Shown here in pieces: positions 11,697 through 21,833 of a stretch of 64,000 nt of DNA. Origin of the DNA: Kalaharituber pfeilii. Taxonomy: Eukaryota > Ascomycota > Pezizomycetes > Pezizales > Pezizaceae. The notes beneath the pieces were generated by a model. The model did not search any database, was not told the DNA's origin, and was given only the letters and a program-made list of their open reading frames with translations. How positions within the stretch are numbered: position 1 is the stretch's first letter; each line of letters begins with the position of its first letter. The position numbers were made by a program, and so were the translations under genes. Where the stretch lies: assembly GCA_015179045.1 (NCBI GenBank), contig WHUZ01000057.1, positions 248,001 through 312,000 of the forward strand. The letters run 5' to 3'.

Positions 11697-11779
11697 TAGT
11701 CTCGTAACCAGACGCTGACTAAGCGGAGTTTCATGCATGAATGTGCTCCGCTAGGAGCGTCTGGGAGAAAATCGCCCGC
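11697..11779 (+). repeat. Left terminal inverted repeat
   Basis: It starts TAGTCTCGTAACCAGAC and can fold: an outer stem CCAGACGC/GCGTCTGG encloses an inner stem AGCGGAG/CTCCGCT. It pairs as an imperfect inverted repeat with 21745-21824. Confidence 0.85.
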
Positions 11780-11815
11780 TTTTGATGGGCGTCTCCGCTC
11801 CGCCAAGTTGGTTGA

Positions 11816-11885
11816 TTCCGCAACTAGTTCTGGGATTTCCGCAACTAGTTTTGGGACTTCCGCAACTAGTCTCGTAACCATTCCG
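11816..11885 (+). repeat. Subterminal 21-bp repeats ending in a TIR-like motif
   Basis: TTCCGCAACTAGT recurs at 11816, 11837 and 11858, a 21-bp period. The third copy runs into TAGTCTCGTAACC (11867-11879), an internal copy of the element's terminal motif, 60 bp upstream of the DUF6589 start codon. Such arrays could bind the recombinase or the promoter machinery; that is inference. Confidence 0.7.
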
Positions 11886-11945
11886 CAACGCAGTTTTTGA
11901 TGTTTTGAGCTACCCGAAATAAACTTCGCCTGCAGCCAGGATACA

Positions 11946-14882
11946 ATGGCAGCATCCTTCTCCTCTCAATCGCTGCTAAATGAAGATGCCGGGATCAGTC
12001 CCTTATTATTGGAGCAAGCAGACAGGATCACAGAGATTATCACATTCATGGCCCAAAAAGGATTCAGCTTCAATACATTTTTAATTGCCTTTCTTGATAA
12101 CCCAACACCCCGTGTGCGCCGCAAAGCTACTCGTTTCATTGGAAAGGGAGGGGGGTTCATCAACTTCATCAGTAAGGTTCTTGAAAGCTCTAGTTTTGCC
12201 AGAGGAGCCCGAGACCCAAGCGCACAAGCCATACAAGACTTCGAAGAAGGCATCGGTGAATCCCTAGTAGATTGGTTCATCCGATTACTGTCTAAGGAAG
12301 CAAAGGTACTGAGTAAACACCCTGGAAGCCGACTAGCGCCGGTGGACTTGACGCCAGATCATGCAACAAACTTCGATATAGAGGCCATCTACAGACATCA
12401 CCAAGTGGTGGCACCTGTCCTTCACAAGGTGATTTCAGCATTATGTCTAGTCAATGATCAGAACGGAGATGCTGAGGCTGAAGGGGATGACCCTGGACTT
12501 GAAGACCCAGAGACTGTGAACTCAAAGCAGACGGCGAAGATCAGCAAGAAAGAAATAATCTCGACTGCTGTTATTGCGCAGATGATGTTCTCCCGTACAA
12601 ATCGTGCCAATGCCTTGCAGACAATGATAGGTTATTATTTAGCTGCAACTAACACCTCCAAGAATACAATATCTGTATTGAATTACCTCGGGATTAGTAT
12701 TTCATACAGCTCGATAATCAAGGCAACATCTGCATGTGCAGCCGCTAGTAGGATAGCATTGCGCGATGCAGTAGCTGCTGGAGTGGCTGTAGGAGGATTC
12801 TGGGATAACATGACCATGTCTCAGCGAGTTGGAGAAGAAACCACTACAAATCGCCATGAGTTTTTAAATTGGACAGCACGAGGTGCCTGGCAGCTGAGGC
12901 CACCTACCGCATGCCCCCTGGAATGGGAAAAAAGTAAAGGTTGGGAAGATTTGGAGAGGCTGGGGCCTGGAACCTTGACAATGTCCGAAGAGCCTTATCC
13001 GATGGATATTGATAATTACAGTACCGGCAATGACAGTGCAAGTGCGGAGAAGAAATTTCGACAATGTTTGGACCGAAGAGAGCTGTTCCGTGATGTCAAA
13101 ACAGCTGATCTAAACAATCTCGATCTACTAGAAGTATTACGACTGGAGCAGTTGGAAGCTTATTGGGTGGAAACTGCAATTGGACATGTCAGTAGGGTGC
13201 TTTGGGAATTTTGCGGAAGTGGCACTCTTAGATTCCGCAAGGTGGAGTATCCAGCTGTGCCGACGATGTATCGTATTCCGGTACATGCCAGCAAAATATG
13301 GACATTACCAACCCTAGAAATAGATGAATCTACACTAGATGGGAATGCGCAATTAATGGAAGAGTTCTTAACAAGTATAGGAGTAGAGCCGGAGAGAATG
13401 GCGGAAAGAAGCACCTTGCTAGCAGGAGACTTGATGAGCGTAAACCGAGCAAATGGAGTCATTCAACTGCGCAAGAGAGATCTGCCAGAGCACCGTATGG
13501 ATTGGGCTATCACAGTAAATGGACAACTCCATACAGGAATGACAAGTGCTTCAGCCGTTGTGGAGTGTAATGGAGGGAGATCTGATGGGAGAGACCCAAG
13601 CTCAATGAGGCGCATAGCTGCAGTTTTGGGACGCAACAAGGTATTTGATTCGAAAAACGTAAAGGATTACTCATCTATGCATCGATTCATCCATCAAACC
13701 TGGAAAGCACATGTCCTTGTGGGAGCAATTGAGCTTGCGTCACGAGAGCACGAGTCGATAGTTAACCTAGGTACGATGCAAGCATGGCTAGAGGAAGATC
13801 CAACCAGGTTAGGTGAACTGGCTCAGAAGGTGGTTCTTGAGTATATGGGGCCAAAAAAGGTGACTGGCATGCGGCGCCGAGGGGAAGAAATCGGAGTGAA
13901 GTACTGGGAAGATATGATGGAACAACTGAGAGTATCACTAGCGACTAAAGCATGTACGGGATCCGGATCAAAAAGCTCTACCTCTACGCAGGGTACGAAG
14001 GGACGAAGTGGCAGAGGTAGAGTTCCGAAGTCAAGTTCCAACCTGTTAGAAGTTTCAGAATACAGTACCATTGGAAGCTTGACAAAGGCTCGTACAGCAA
14101 TAATCAAGGAAGTGGGTAGGCGTCAGAGGGATATTTCATATGAAAATTTCTGCTTGACACTTGTGCACGGAGGAATGTATGTAGACTTCTACGACGCAGT
14201 TCGTGCTGGGGATAGTGGCCGGCTGGAACGCTCATTAGATATGCATACAATTTTCTTCTTTGGGTGTGGACGTTGGAATTATGCAAGAGAACTGTTAGAC
14301 CTTCAAGTGGATCGGAAATTATACTGGAGCGATCCTATGCGTGGAATTTGGTTGAACAACATCTTGCTGAACTTATCTGGTTCTGAGAACACGTTCATGG
14401 GTATTGATGAGGCGAATGAGTACGTGGTAAGGGAACTGAAGGATGGTTATAACCCGAAGGGTACAATCCAGTCAAAGACTCATCTAATGGACACCATTTC
14501 CCCGAACATTTTTGGGTATATGGGAGTCCGACGTGCTATACCCCAGTCTTTTGGTATCCCCTGGGGTGGAACATCGCATAGTCAAGTTGACGACCGTCGG
14601 GATATTGGCCTAATTGTTGACCTTCTCCTGACAGAGAAAGTGGCAAGGTTTGATGCTGAAGGAAGATGGTTCACCGGCACTCGAACAAACCCTGTAGAGA
14701 TACAGCCAGGAATTGATGCATTCGGTGAAGGCATCAAAGCATTGAGTAGTGGGATGCCGCTTGCAAATGCAGTGCACAGAAGAAGCCGCGGAACGATGGG
14801 GACTCAAGCATCAGATGTTGAGAATAATACGGAGGAATTTTATAATGATGGATCTAATTTGTGTGAGGGACTAGTTACATAG
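11946..14882 (+). CDS. DUF6589-type protein, candidate transposition protein
   Basis: A single uninterrupted 978-residue frame. Residues about 200-275 (RTNRANALQTMIGYYLAATN, followed by a LNYLGISISYSSI stretch) and about 280-300 (FWDNMTMSQRV) match the layout I know for fungal DUF6589 proteins. So does residues 465-560, with a WTLPTLEIDESTLDGNA stretch, LLAGDLMSVNR and a late VECNGG. The family has no established function. Conserved acidic positions (the D in FWDN, the D in AGDL, later D/E) invite comparison with an RNase H-fold DDE transposase, but I cannot prove that. It is the only plus-strand gene in the element and is flanked closely by inverted copies of the terminal motif (11867-11879 and 14986-14998). 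No intron or frameshift was seen. An alternative reading is a passenger gene. Confidence 0.8.
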   Translation: MAASFSSQSLLNEDAGISPLLLEQADRITEIITFMAQKGFSFNTFLIAFLDNPTPRVRRKATRFIGKGGGFINFISKVLESSSFARGARDPSAQAIQDFEEGIGESLVDWFIRLLSKEAKVLSKHPGSRLAPVDLTPDHATNFDIEAIYRHHQVVAPVLHKVISALCLVNDQNGDAEAEGDDPGLEDPETVNSKQTAKISKKEIISTAVIAQMMFSRTNRANALQTMIGYYLAATNTSKNTISVLNYLGISISYSSIIKATSACAAASRIALRDAVAAGVAVGGFWDNMTMSQRVGEETTTNRHEFLNWTARGAWQLRPPTACPLEWEKSKGWEDLERLGPGTLTMSEEPYPMDIDNYSTGNDSASAEKKFRQCLDRRELFRDVKTADLNNLDLLEVLRLEQLEAYWVETAIGHVSRVLWEFCGSGTLRFRKVEYPAVPTMYRIPVHASKIWTLPTLEIDESTLDGNAQLMEEFLTSIGVEPERMAERSTLLAGDLMSVNRANGVIQLRKRDLPEHRMDWAITVNGQLHTGMTSASAVVECNGGRSDGRDPSSMRRIAAVLGRNKVFDSKNVKDYSSMHRFIHQTWKAHVLVGAIELASREHESIVNLGTMQAWLEEDPTRLGELAQKVVLEYMGPKKVTGMRRRGEEIGVKYWEDMMEQLRVSLATKACTGSGSKSSTSTQGTKGRSGRGRVPKSSSNLLEVSEYSTIGSLTKARTAIIKEVGRRQRDISYENFCLTLVHGGMYVDFYDAVRAGDSGRLERSLDMHTIFFFGCGRWNYARELLDLQVDRKLYWSDPMRGIWLNNILLNLSGSENTFMGIDEANEYVVRELKDGYNPKGTIQSKTHLMDTISPNIFGYMGVRRAIPQSFGIPWGGTSHSQVDDRRDIGLIVDLLLTEKVARFDAEGRWFTGTRTNPVEIQPGIDAFGEGIKALSSGMPLANAVHRRSRGTMGTQASDVENNTEEFYNDGSNLCEGLVT

Positions 14883-14985
14883 ATTTGAACATATGAGGAC
14901 TGGGCTAACTAGTCTTTAATGTATATTGCAAAGAATAAATTTGAGCTAGGGTATATATTTTGAGAACACGGTAAAGGTTCCTCCT

Positions 14986-14998
14986 GGTTACGAGACTA
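14986..14998 (-). promoter_or_regulatory. Internal terminal-motif copy, inverted
   Basis: GGTTACGAGACTA is the exact reverse complement of the first 13 bases of the element end. With the copy at 11867-11879 it brackets the DUF6589 gene. It also supplies the helicase stop codon. A further near copy, TAGTCCCGTAACC, lies at 18798-18810 between the helicase and the next gene. Confidence 0.6.
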
Positions 14999-17900
14999 GG
15001 GGTGGTGAGGTGTCTACCCGCATGCGCTTTTGTAGAACAGTAGTTGGATCAGTGGCAGGCGAACCATCAGCATAGTAATGTTTCCCAAGTGAAGAAGTCA
15101 AGCTGGTAGTGGACGAAATTTCCCTTGTATCCGCGATATTAGCTTCAATCTCTTGTAGAATGCGGTGTTCCGAGTTCGGTTGGTGTAGCGGTGTATCATT
15201 GACGACAGAATCGGAATTAGAATTGGATAATTCCTGTGGAGTTTGTATTTGTGGTTTTGCAAGCTTTGCTAGTTTTCTCCGCTGAGCGGAAGCACGATTG
15301 AGGGCTAGTCGGTACAAGAGCTTCTCTTCGTTTTTAATATGTTGCTGGCGTGCTTCCTCAATTAATCGATGTCGTTCATTTGGATCAGTAATTTCAGTCA
15401 ATACTGGTGGGATAAACTCTTTGGTTGTGGATACAGGCCTGCCAGATTTCCGGCGATATTCTAATACCGGTGGGTTTCCACCTCCATTAGAGGGAATCGG
15501 AGTTGATAGAGGAGTATCTTGTGGACTATCTCCAGTAATATCTAGATCATTGAAGATATTTGGAATTGAGAGAGCTTGTAGATTTGGAGTACTTTGGGAA
15601 GTTGCCCATTCCGGTAAACTTTGCACATATGGGGTGTGGATTCTTGATTGAGAGTCAACCTCCATTACCACATTGGAGTTTTGTAACCGGAAATCAGAGA
15701 CAGTGGTCCGTATGATATCAAGCAAGTTAGATACATAAGGACCTAGTGGTGAGAATGAGAGATGTCGCTCTTTGGTGAGTATCTTTTGGAGACTTGCGGT
15801 GTCGTCTATGTCTGTACAGAATCTAGCAATTCTGCTGATATCATCATTTGAAAGATATGAGAGTTCATCGATGAATGAGTTCTCTGACCCCCGGTGGCCT
15901 TATGCACATATTTACGGAAGGATTCCAATGCAGCTGTCACTTCGGCTTTTAACGCCTTTGTTTACAGGCTTTTTTCTTGTTCTCGAGGGTTCTGCAGGTG
16001 GCGGTGTAAGGACCGGGATTATATCTCCAATGGTGTCGGAGTAAGACAACCCTGGTGTGAGCCTTTGATGGCAACGGTCGCAACAGCGAGGGTCTTTTCC
16101 AAGAGGCTCTGGAAATGTCACATCGTTGAAGTATTTCATAACAACCTTGCGCCGACATCCAGAGGTATTGATAAACCATAATAGTGCTCGGTCCACCTTC
16201 TTAAGAACTTCCTTTGGCGGTCGACTTGGAAGGTCTTCTTTACCCAATCCCACAAACTGAGTATCCGCTTCAACCAATGCAGGCTCTACTTCACCTTCCG
16301 CTTCTTCATTTATTTCTATTGGAACCAAGGCTAGTTCTTGACCTTCACCTGACTGAAGCACTTGCGCATCTTCGCCAGCGGTGACAACTCTACCACCGGA
16401 AGCGTCGTTGCCGATCTCCGGTAACGTTTCCGCGGGGATCGGAGTATGCGGAAGCGGAAGCTCAATCGGAGCCATGCTTTCGGCGATACCCTCATCGAAA
16501 AGTTCTATATTATGTAAAATCTCCATGACATGAGAGCCATTGTATGGTTGACTGTATAATCCCAAACCAGGGCCTGCAACCTTACTGAGGTTGACATCTA
16601 TCGCAGCATTATAATAGAGGATCGCAGCACCTTGAATTTCCGGGTTTCGAGCACATCTGCCAGCTCTCTGGATAAATCCAGGCAGGTTCAAATGAGAAGG
16701 AATCGTCCACTGGATTACGACTTCAATGTCCTCCACGTCTAGTCCCATTCCTGCAGCCTCGGTACACACTAGAACACGAGTATTCTTTTTGCGCCGGATT
16801 AGGGAATCCTTGAAATTCAACATGGTTGCTTCTCTGCGTTGTTCACTTAATATGGTCGAATAGTCCATTATGACTTCTCTTCCTTGCAATACCGGTGCGA
16901 GGCGACGCTCTAGTTGGTCTACTACACTGCAGACCGTTTGCCGGGAATCAATAAATATCATGGTTTTGCGAATGCATCCGGGGTCAGAGCAGTTCATCGG
17001 AATTACAGACTCTAATTCCTTTCGCAACTTGATGTTCCCGTGTGCAATTGGAATCGCAGTTAAAAAGACATTAGGTCTATCCATTGTATTTTGAATCAAT
17101 GAAGTGGGGGAGTGAAGGCTGAGGCCCTTATGTATAAACCTCATTGCGCGCCTCGACAATGTGGCAGATAGACAGAGTACGGGGGCCTTGGGAAAAAAGG
17201 TACGGACGACTCCAATGTGCGCGTATGCTGTACGGAATTCCCGCCTGAAGCAGTTGATTAGCCTTGTTTCGGGAATCGTCTTTCCGCCGTGCCAGAAGCC
17301 AAAGCCGCTGCGCATTCCGCCATGCCAGAAGCCAAAGCCGCATGTCAACCAGACTAAGCCGCATGTTGGCTTTGCAGGAATGCCAAAGCCGCTGCGCATT
17401 CCGCCATGCTGGAAGCCAAAGCCGCATGTTGGCTTGACAGCAATGCCAAAGCCGCTGCGCATTCCGCCATGCCAGAAGCCAAAGCCGCATGTTGGCTTGA
17501 CAGCAATGCCAAAGCCGCTGCGCATTCCGCCATGCTGGAAGCCAAAGCCGCATGTTGGCTTGTCAGGAATGCCAAACCACCGCCATTTCCGCAATCAAAC
17601 GGAGCTGGGACTTACCAAGTGTAACATAAATGGGCCTCATCAACCACAATACATGTCAACTTTTCCACAAATTTGGAACTCTTTGCCCCGCGTCGTGCAC
17701 CTTTGCACTTTATGCCTAACAGCTTTTGAAAGCTCTTATCCCGCGCATTGATAAACTCTGGACCAACCATTACAACATTGTATTCTCCGTTCGCTGCTCG
17801 TTCAACAAGTTTTCGATCGTCACGCATGGTGCGTTTCGTCAGACGACAGGAACTGATTCCAACCCGCTCATTGCTTTCGCATTGGTCCTTCATCAATGAT

Positions 17901-18351
17901 AATAAAGGAGAAATTACCAATATTGTCCCATTATTGCTAATCGCAATGCCTTGGTAGCACATAGTCTTTCCGCTACCTGTAGCTGTTGTTACGATAGTAT
18001 CATGTCCTCCGAGGACTTCGGATGCTGCGATGGTCTGCCAAGGGCGTTCCGTCCATGACCTTTGATGAGCCTCCATCCTTTCAGCTACTTTCTTCCTCAC
18101 TTTGCGCGTAAGTGCATTATCCCGATGATAAATTGTTATAAATCGCCCGCAGGAGCTCAGCTTGTCCTCTTGCAGGTATTGTGCAGTGTTTTCCCCAAGG
18201 CTTTGCGAAACTGTGTCCGCATCCTCATCTTGAACCTCTATGTCTTGTCCATTCTCAACCCCAGTACCCTGCTATATGATTAATTAACCTTCATCTATTA
18301 CAATCATGTATTCTCTGAACTTACCATACTGTTTTGCTCAAACGTTGACAT
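14988..18351 (-). CDS. RecQ-family DNA helicase (frameshifted copy)
   Basis: Exons: 18325-18351, about 17616-18271, and 17244 down to 14988 (about 980 residues). Introns have GTAAGT/GTAAGTT donors and a CTAATC...CTTCAG acceptor. Splicing across 17245-17615 joins VVDEAHLCYTW to REFRTAY, the normal RecQ order. Motif I is TATGSGKT, Ia ISPLLSLMKDQ, II DEAH, III LSATL, IV MIFIDSRQ, V VLVCTEAAGMGLD and VI FIQRAGRCAR. A zinc-binding module typical of RecQ follows (GCRRKVVMKYF...CCDRC). The low-complexity C-terminus (14988-15860) is in the same frame as the helicase core. However, 15870-15975 needs two compensating one-base shifts (an extra A near AACAAAGG, one G missing from a G5 run). Such a helicase could unwind DNA for excision or replication of the element. 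Either the copy is damaged or the assembly has homopolymer errors. Confidence 0.8.
17245..17615 (-). repeat. 63-bp minisatellite inside the helicase intron
   Basis: The 371-bp intron consists largely of a tandem repeat of 63 bp, with full units at 17407-17469 and 17470-17532 and partial or variant units on both sides (about 17290-17406 and 17533-17575). Each unit contains AAGCCAAAGCCGCATGTTGG and CGCTGCGCATTCCGCC. Because 63 is divisible by 3, several frames stay open across it and give spurious long ORFs. The splice sites lie outside the array. Confidence 0.85.
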
Positions 18352-19209
18352 TCTATCGTGGCCGAATAAGCTTGTATTTGTCCCACTGACTTTGTTTTGG
18401 TGTTGTTTCCGTTGCTACGCACGACCCTTCAACTCCGAAACCTGAAGATGCCTTTCCGTCAAGCTTTTGGGTGCGGATTGGTGAATCCGCATTATAGCTC
18501 TCATATGAATCGACAATGCAACTTCACTCCCCAACGTTCCATCCGTCGAAATTAAATGTATTACTATTTCATCCATAAGCCTCTGACGACATAAGAATTA
18601 TTACATTCTTTCTCATCACTGGACGCCATATGAAGATGTGGTACCGCCAGATTATCTTTCCGACCGGAATTACTAGTTTGTAGTGGATACAACTCCGTAT
18701 GCCACTGAATTGTTGATGTCTTATATCATCTTTCAGATTACCGGATCATTCATCACTATGAGGCATGTCATTCCACTCTAAAACTCAGGCTAACAGCTAG
18801 TCCCGTAACCAGACTAGATTTAGGCTAACATCCTGGTCTCAAAGAGGCTACCGGACCGGCCCTCGGCTCCTTTCAGCCACCACTCTAATCCATCCTTAAT
18901 GACGCCATAGTGGATAGAGCTCCTCATTAATGTGCCTCAAGTTGCCATGATGATATATTATTTTGAATTTCAAAGCTAATTCCTATCATTACATACCCAA
19001 ACAAGCTTCTCTATTGCCCAATCAAGCTAACAAGATCACCCGAGATTAAATTCCTGACCCTCTGATACCATAGTAATCGTAAGGCAACAACCAATCCGCA
19101 GAGAACCCAATTTCGGAACCAAGGAAACTGTAGTCGATCCCCAATCACAATGGGATTACAATAGACGATATACCTGCTCACCCAAGTATGCCTTTTACAT
19201 TCCGGAAGC
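18352..19209. other. Non-coding spacer within the 10-kb element
   Basis: No coding frame was convincing. It contains the palindromic motif CTAGTCCCGTAACCAGACTAG-like sequence at 18797-18817 (first 13 bases TAGTCCCGTAACC), a near copy of the element terminus. Confidence 0.5.
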
Positions 19210-21462
19210 TTACATCGACTCAGCTTCAGGAATCTCTCTTCCTCCGAAAGCTCTTGCATCATGCATCTCTCCCGTAGCACGTCGAACCTGAAGATTAGTA
19301 TCATCGAGGAAGCTCTTGACACTTTCTCCAAGGTTCAATTGCGAGGCACGAGCCTGAGCATTCAGATCCAGAGATACCGAGCGCCTCCTAGTCTTTGCAG
19401 GAGTCTCCACTGCATATTCCATATCAAACACGTTCTCAACAGTCCTAGAAGAAGGTGTACTTGCTCCCATTGGTACTGCTCCTGAGGATGGCGGAATGGC
19501 CTCCCGATTATAGAAGTCTGTGAAGTCGATTTCGCGGCGTCTATTTGCTGCATATTTCTCTGCCCCTCCGCGACTCGTGGATTGGTAGTCCTTACTAACC
19601 TGGCTACTGCCATGCGAAGAGGACGCATATTGGCTAGCATAATGTTGAGACGAGTTAGGCGCCGGCGTTCCCATTGTTTTTTTTACCGCTAACATCTCAT
19701 CAGCTGCATCCTGATATTTCTCCACTGCAAGTTGCATCGCCACTTGCTTTCTTAGTCCCTCTTCCCTCAACTTGACCAAGGTTGCAATTTGATCTTTAAT
19801 TCTCTTTTGACGTTCTTCGATCAGGAACAAGGCTTCATTGCCCTGTTGATATGCCTGGCATGCAAGCCTTATTGTCATGTCAATTTTACCAGCAATTCCT
19901 GTTTTTGCCCAATGAATCGCTTCATCCGTCAAATACATTGCCTCGCGGTTTGGTGGTGGTGCCACTTTCCTAATGATTTCTTCCACCTCCGCGATCTCCT
20001 GATCCGCAGCATTTTTGATCCCTGCATAATCCTCCATGCTCAAACCTTCCCCTCCTTCGAATTTTGATTCTGCCCCCACAACATAGACGTAGACTTATCA
20101 AACTCGCTGCCAGGCTCATTCCAATCATATTTGGAAATCCGAATGCTTCTTTTCCCGGTCCTCTTTCTAGCAGCAATCCCTTGATGGATCTCAATCTGCG
20201 GTTGAACCATCTTGATTTTTTTCTTCATTGGAGTCCTCATTTCATCATCTTCATTACTGTCATCCCCATGATGAACCTCAAGCTGACTGTGCATTCTAGG
20301 GTATTCACGTTCGTCGCCAGAAGACTCCACCTCAATTGCCTCAACCTCTACTTCTGACTCCGATGAGATCTCAGATTCTGACTCTACCCCACTTCCCTCA
20401 CCACCCTCTTGTGGGACTTCCACGAGCCTCTTCATCAAAGATTTGAAAACTTCATCTGTGACGCTTCTGGGGATCCTTTCAGGGTATTCACCCCACTCCC
20501 CGGTACGCGGTCTTCCTTCTTTGACCAAATTTGGCATCAATGATGCTGGGGAGTCCAAGTCCGAAGAATACCAGAAATCTCTTTGACGACTGGTCACCGA
20601 CATTCCCCGTTGCGCAACTGGCGCTTTGGTTAGATGGTTAATATATGTGGCAATTAGGACATGGGTTGTTGAGCGTAAATGATCATGGAAGAACCGGGTG
20701 AAAGATGTGTTCCATGCAGAAAGCTGAAAATATTCTACCGGAATTGCAAAAGTACAGCACTTCCAGACTGCACCGACTTCTGCGGGCGTGAGTTGCAGCC
20801 ATTCTCCAACCTCCTCGGCCGTGATCTTAGGCAATGCCCTCTTGGTTGTTCTGCTCCTATCCCATACAATTAGTCCTTTTGTTCAATATGAACAATGATT
20901 AGGGAATAGCTTACCTTATCTCTGCAGCAGCCTCTCCATGCAGCCTCCCGGAATTTGTATTGAGCCAAGCTTTCGCTAAGAATTCATGTGCATCATGAGC
21001 ATTGTCCTGTAGCTCTTTTAGAATGACTTTCAGAGTGACTATTTCTTTGGACGCTACGATTACTCCGGACTTCTGTGGCTGAATGGCATTGATAATGTCC
21101 CGAATAACTTTCTCATTAAAATGTCTAAATCGGATAAACATAATGGCCATCAGGAACCGGGCCTTCGACCTCCAATCATCTATGGTCTTAGAGGCCTGCA
21201 ATCCAAATTTGAAGCGCTCCGGAATATAACTCTCAATGTCCTTAATATAGTACTGTCCTTTGTTTTTCTCCAGCTTATGAGCTTCGATTGACAAATCCTC
21301 ATGTTTACGTTTTGTTGGCTTTGTAGATACTTGCAGTTGTTTGTTCTCTTCTGTCAGATCCTGAAGGCTCGCCTGACGAGTGACTCTCTTTACTGTACGA
21401 CTGTTTTTTTTTGGTACCTCGGAGGACTTGGACGATGGAAGCTCTTGCTCAGAGTCTGACAT
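19210..21462 (-). CDS. Unknown protein of the 10-kb element
   Basis: ATG at 21462 (MSDSEQELPSS). Exon 1 runs to 20915 and an intron at 20857-20914 (GTAAGC...GGATAG) is followed by exon 2, giving ...AAAEIR-SRTTKRALPKITAEEV. Exon 2 stays open to near 20080. A one-base shift at a G5 run then continues the frame as AESKFEGGEGLSMEDY to 19210. Total about 730 residues. Visible parts are a lysine/serine-rich N-terminus, a central globular region with YYIKDIESYIPERFKFGLQ and EEVGEWLQLTPAEVGAVWKC, an acidic serine/glutamate tract, a basic stretch, and a C-terminal region with a likely coiled coil (IEERQKRIKDQIATLVKLRE). I recognise no family. It may be a DNA-binding or structural partner of the helicase, which is inference. 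Without the frameshift it would be two overlapping products. Confidence 0.6.
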
Positions 21463-21744
21463 TGTGCCAGTAAACAATCGTTGAATCTCGTTGCAGGGGT
21501 CCTCGTTGCAGGGGTCCAGTTGGCTAGCACGAAGCGGGAATAAATAAAGAAAGAGTGAAACAAGTCAAAAGGGACCAGGATTAGGACTGAAACCGCTCAA
21601 TTAGGTTTGGTGTTGAGGAGTTGAAGATACGCAAACATGCGGTACAGATGTAGTGGTAGGAAGGGTAACACGGAAGCTAATCATAACACAGCGGAATGGC
21701 CAAGCCGACGAGCAATCCACCAGCAAAAGTTGGTGCTAGCAATT

Positions 21745-21824
21745 GCGGGAGATAATCTCCCAGACGCTCCTAGCGTCGCCACTCCAATTTCATGCGACGC
21801 TGACTAAGTCTGGTTACGAGACTA
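21745..21824 (-). repeat. Right terminal inverted repeat
   Basis: Read inward it starts TAGTCTCGTAACCAGAC and contains GCTAGGAGCGTCTGGGAGA. Its inner stem is AGCGTCGC/GCGACGCT, unlike the left end in sequence but alike in pairing. Confidence 0.85.
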
Positions 21825-21833
21825 CTCGCTACG

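Larger units (their letters stand above)
11697..21824. mobile_element. 10.1-kb TIR element with DUF6589 and RecQ helicase genes
   Basis: Both ends begin with the same 17-bp inverted repeat TAGTCTCGTAACCAGAC and share a second inner block GCTAGGAGCGTCTGGGAGA. The termini are about 80 bp (11697-11779 and 21745-21824). A perfect 9-bp duplication CTCGCTACG flanks them (11688-11696 and 21825-21833). Inside are a DUF6589-type gene on the plus strand and, on the minus strand, a RecQ-family helicase and an unknown gene. TIRs plus a target duplication indicate DNA transposition. None of the proteins is a transposase family that I recognise. The flanks suggest it landed just downstream of the integrase remnant. 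Confidence 0.85.

Noticed and set aside
15912..17594. 560-residue frame beginning with a glycine/phenylalanine-rich repeat
   Set aside because: The repeat is intronic minisatellite; splicing at 17615/17245 gives a normal RecQ order, so the start in the repeat is spurious.
17161..17751. Plus-strand frame rich in KPKPLRIPPC repeats
   Set aside because: It is the antisense of the intron minisatellite and helicase exon.
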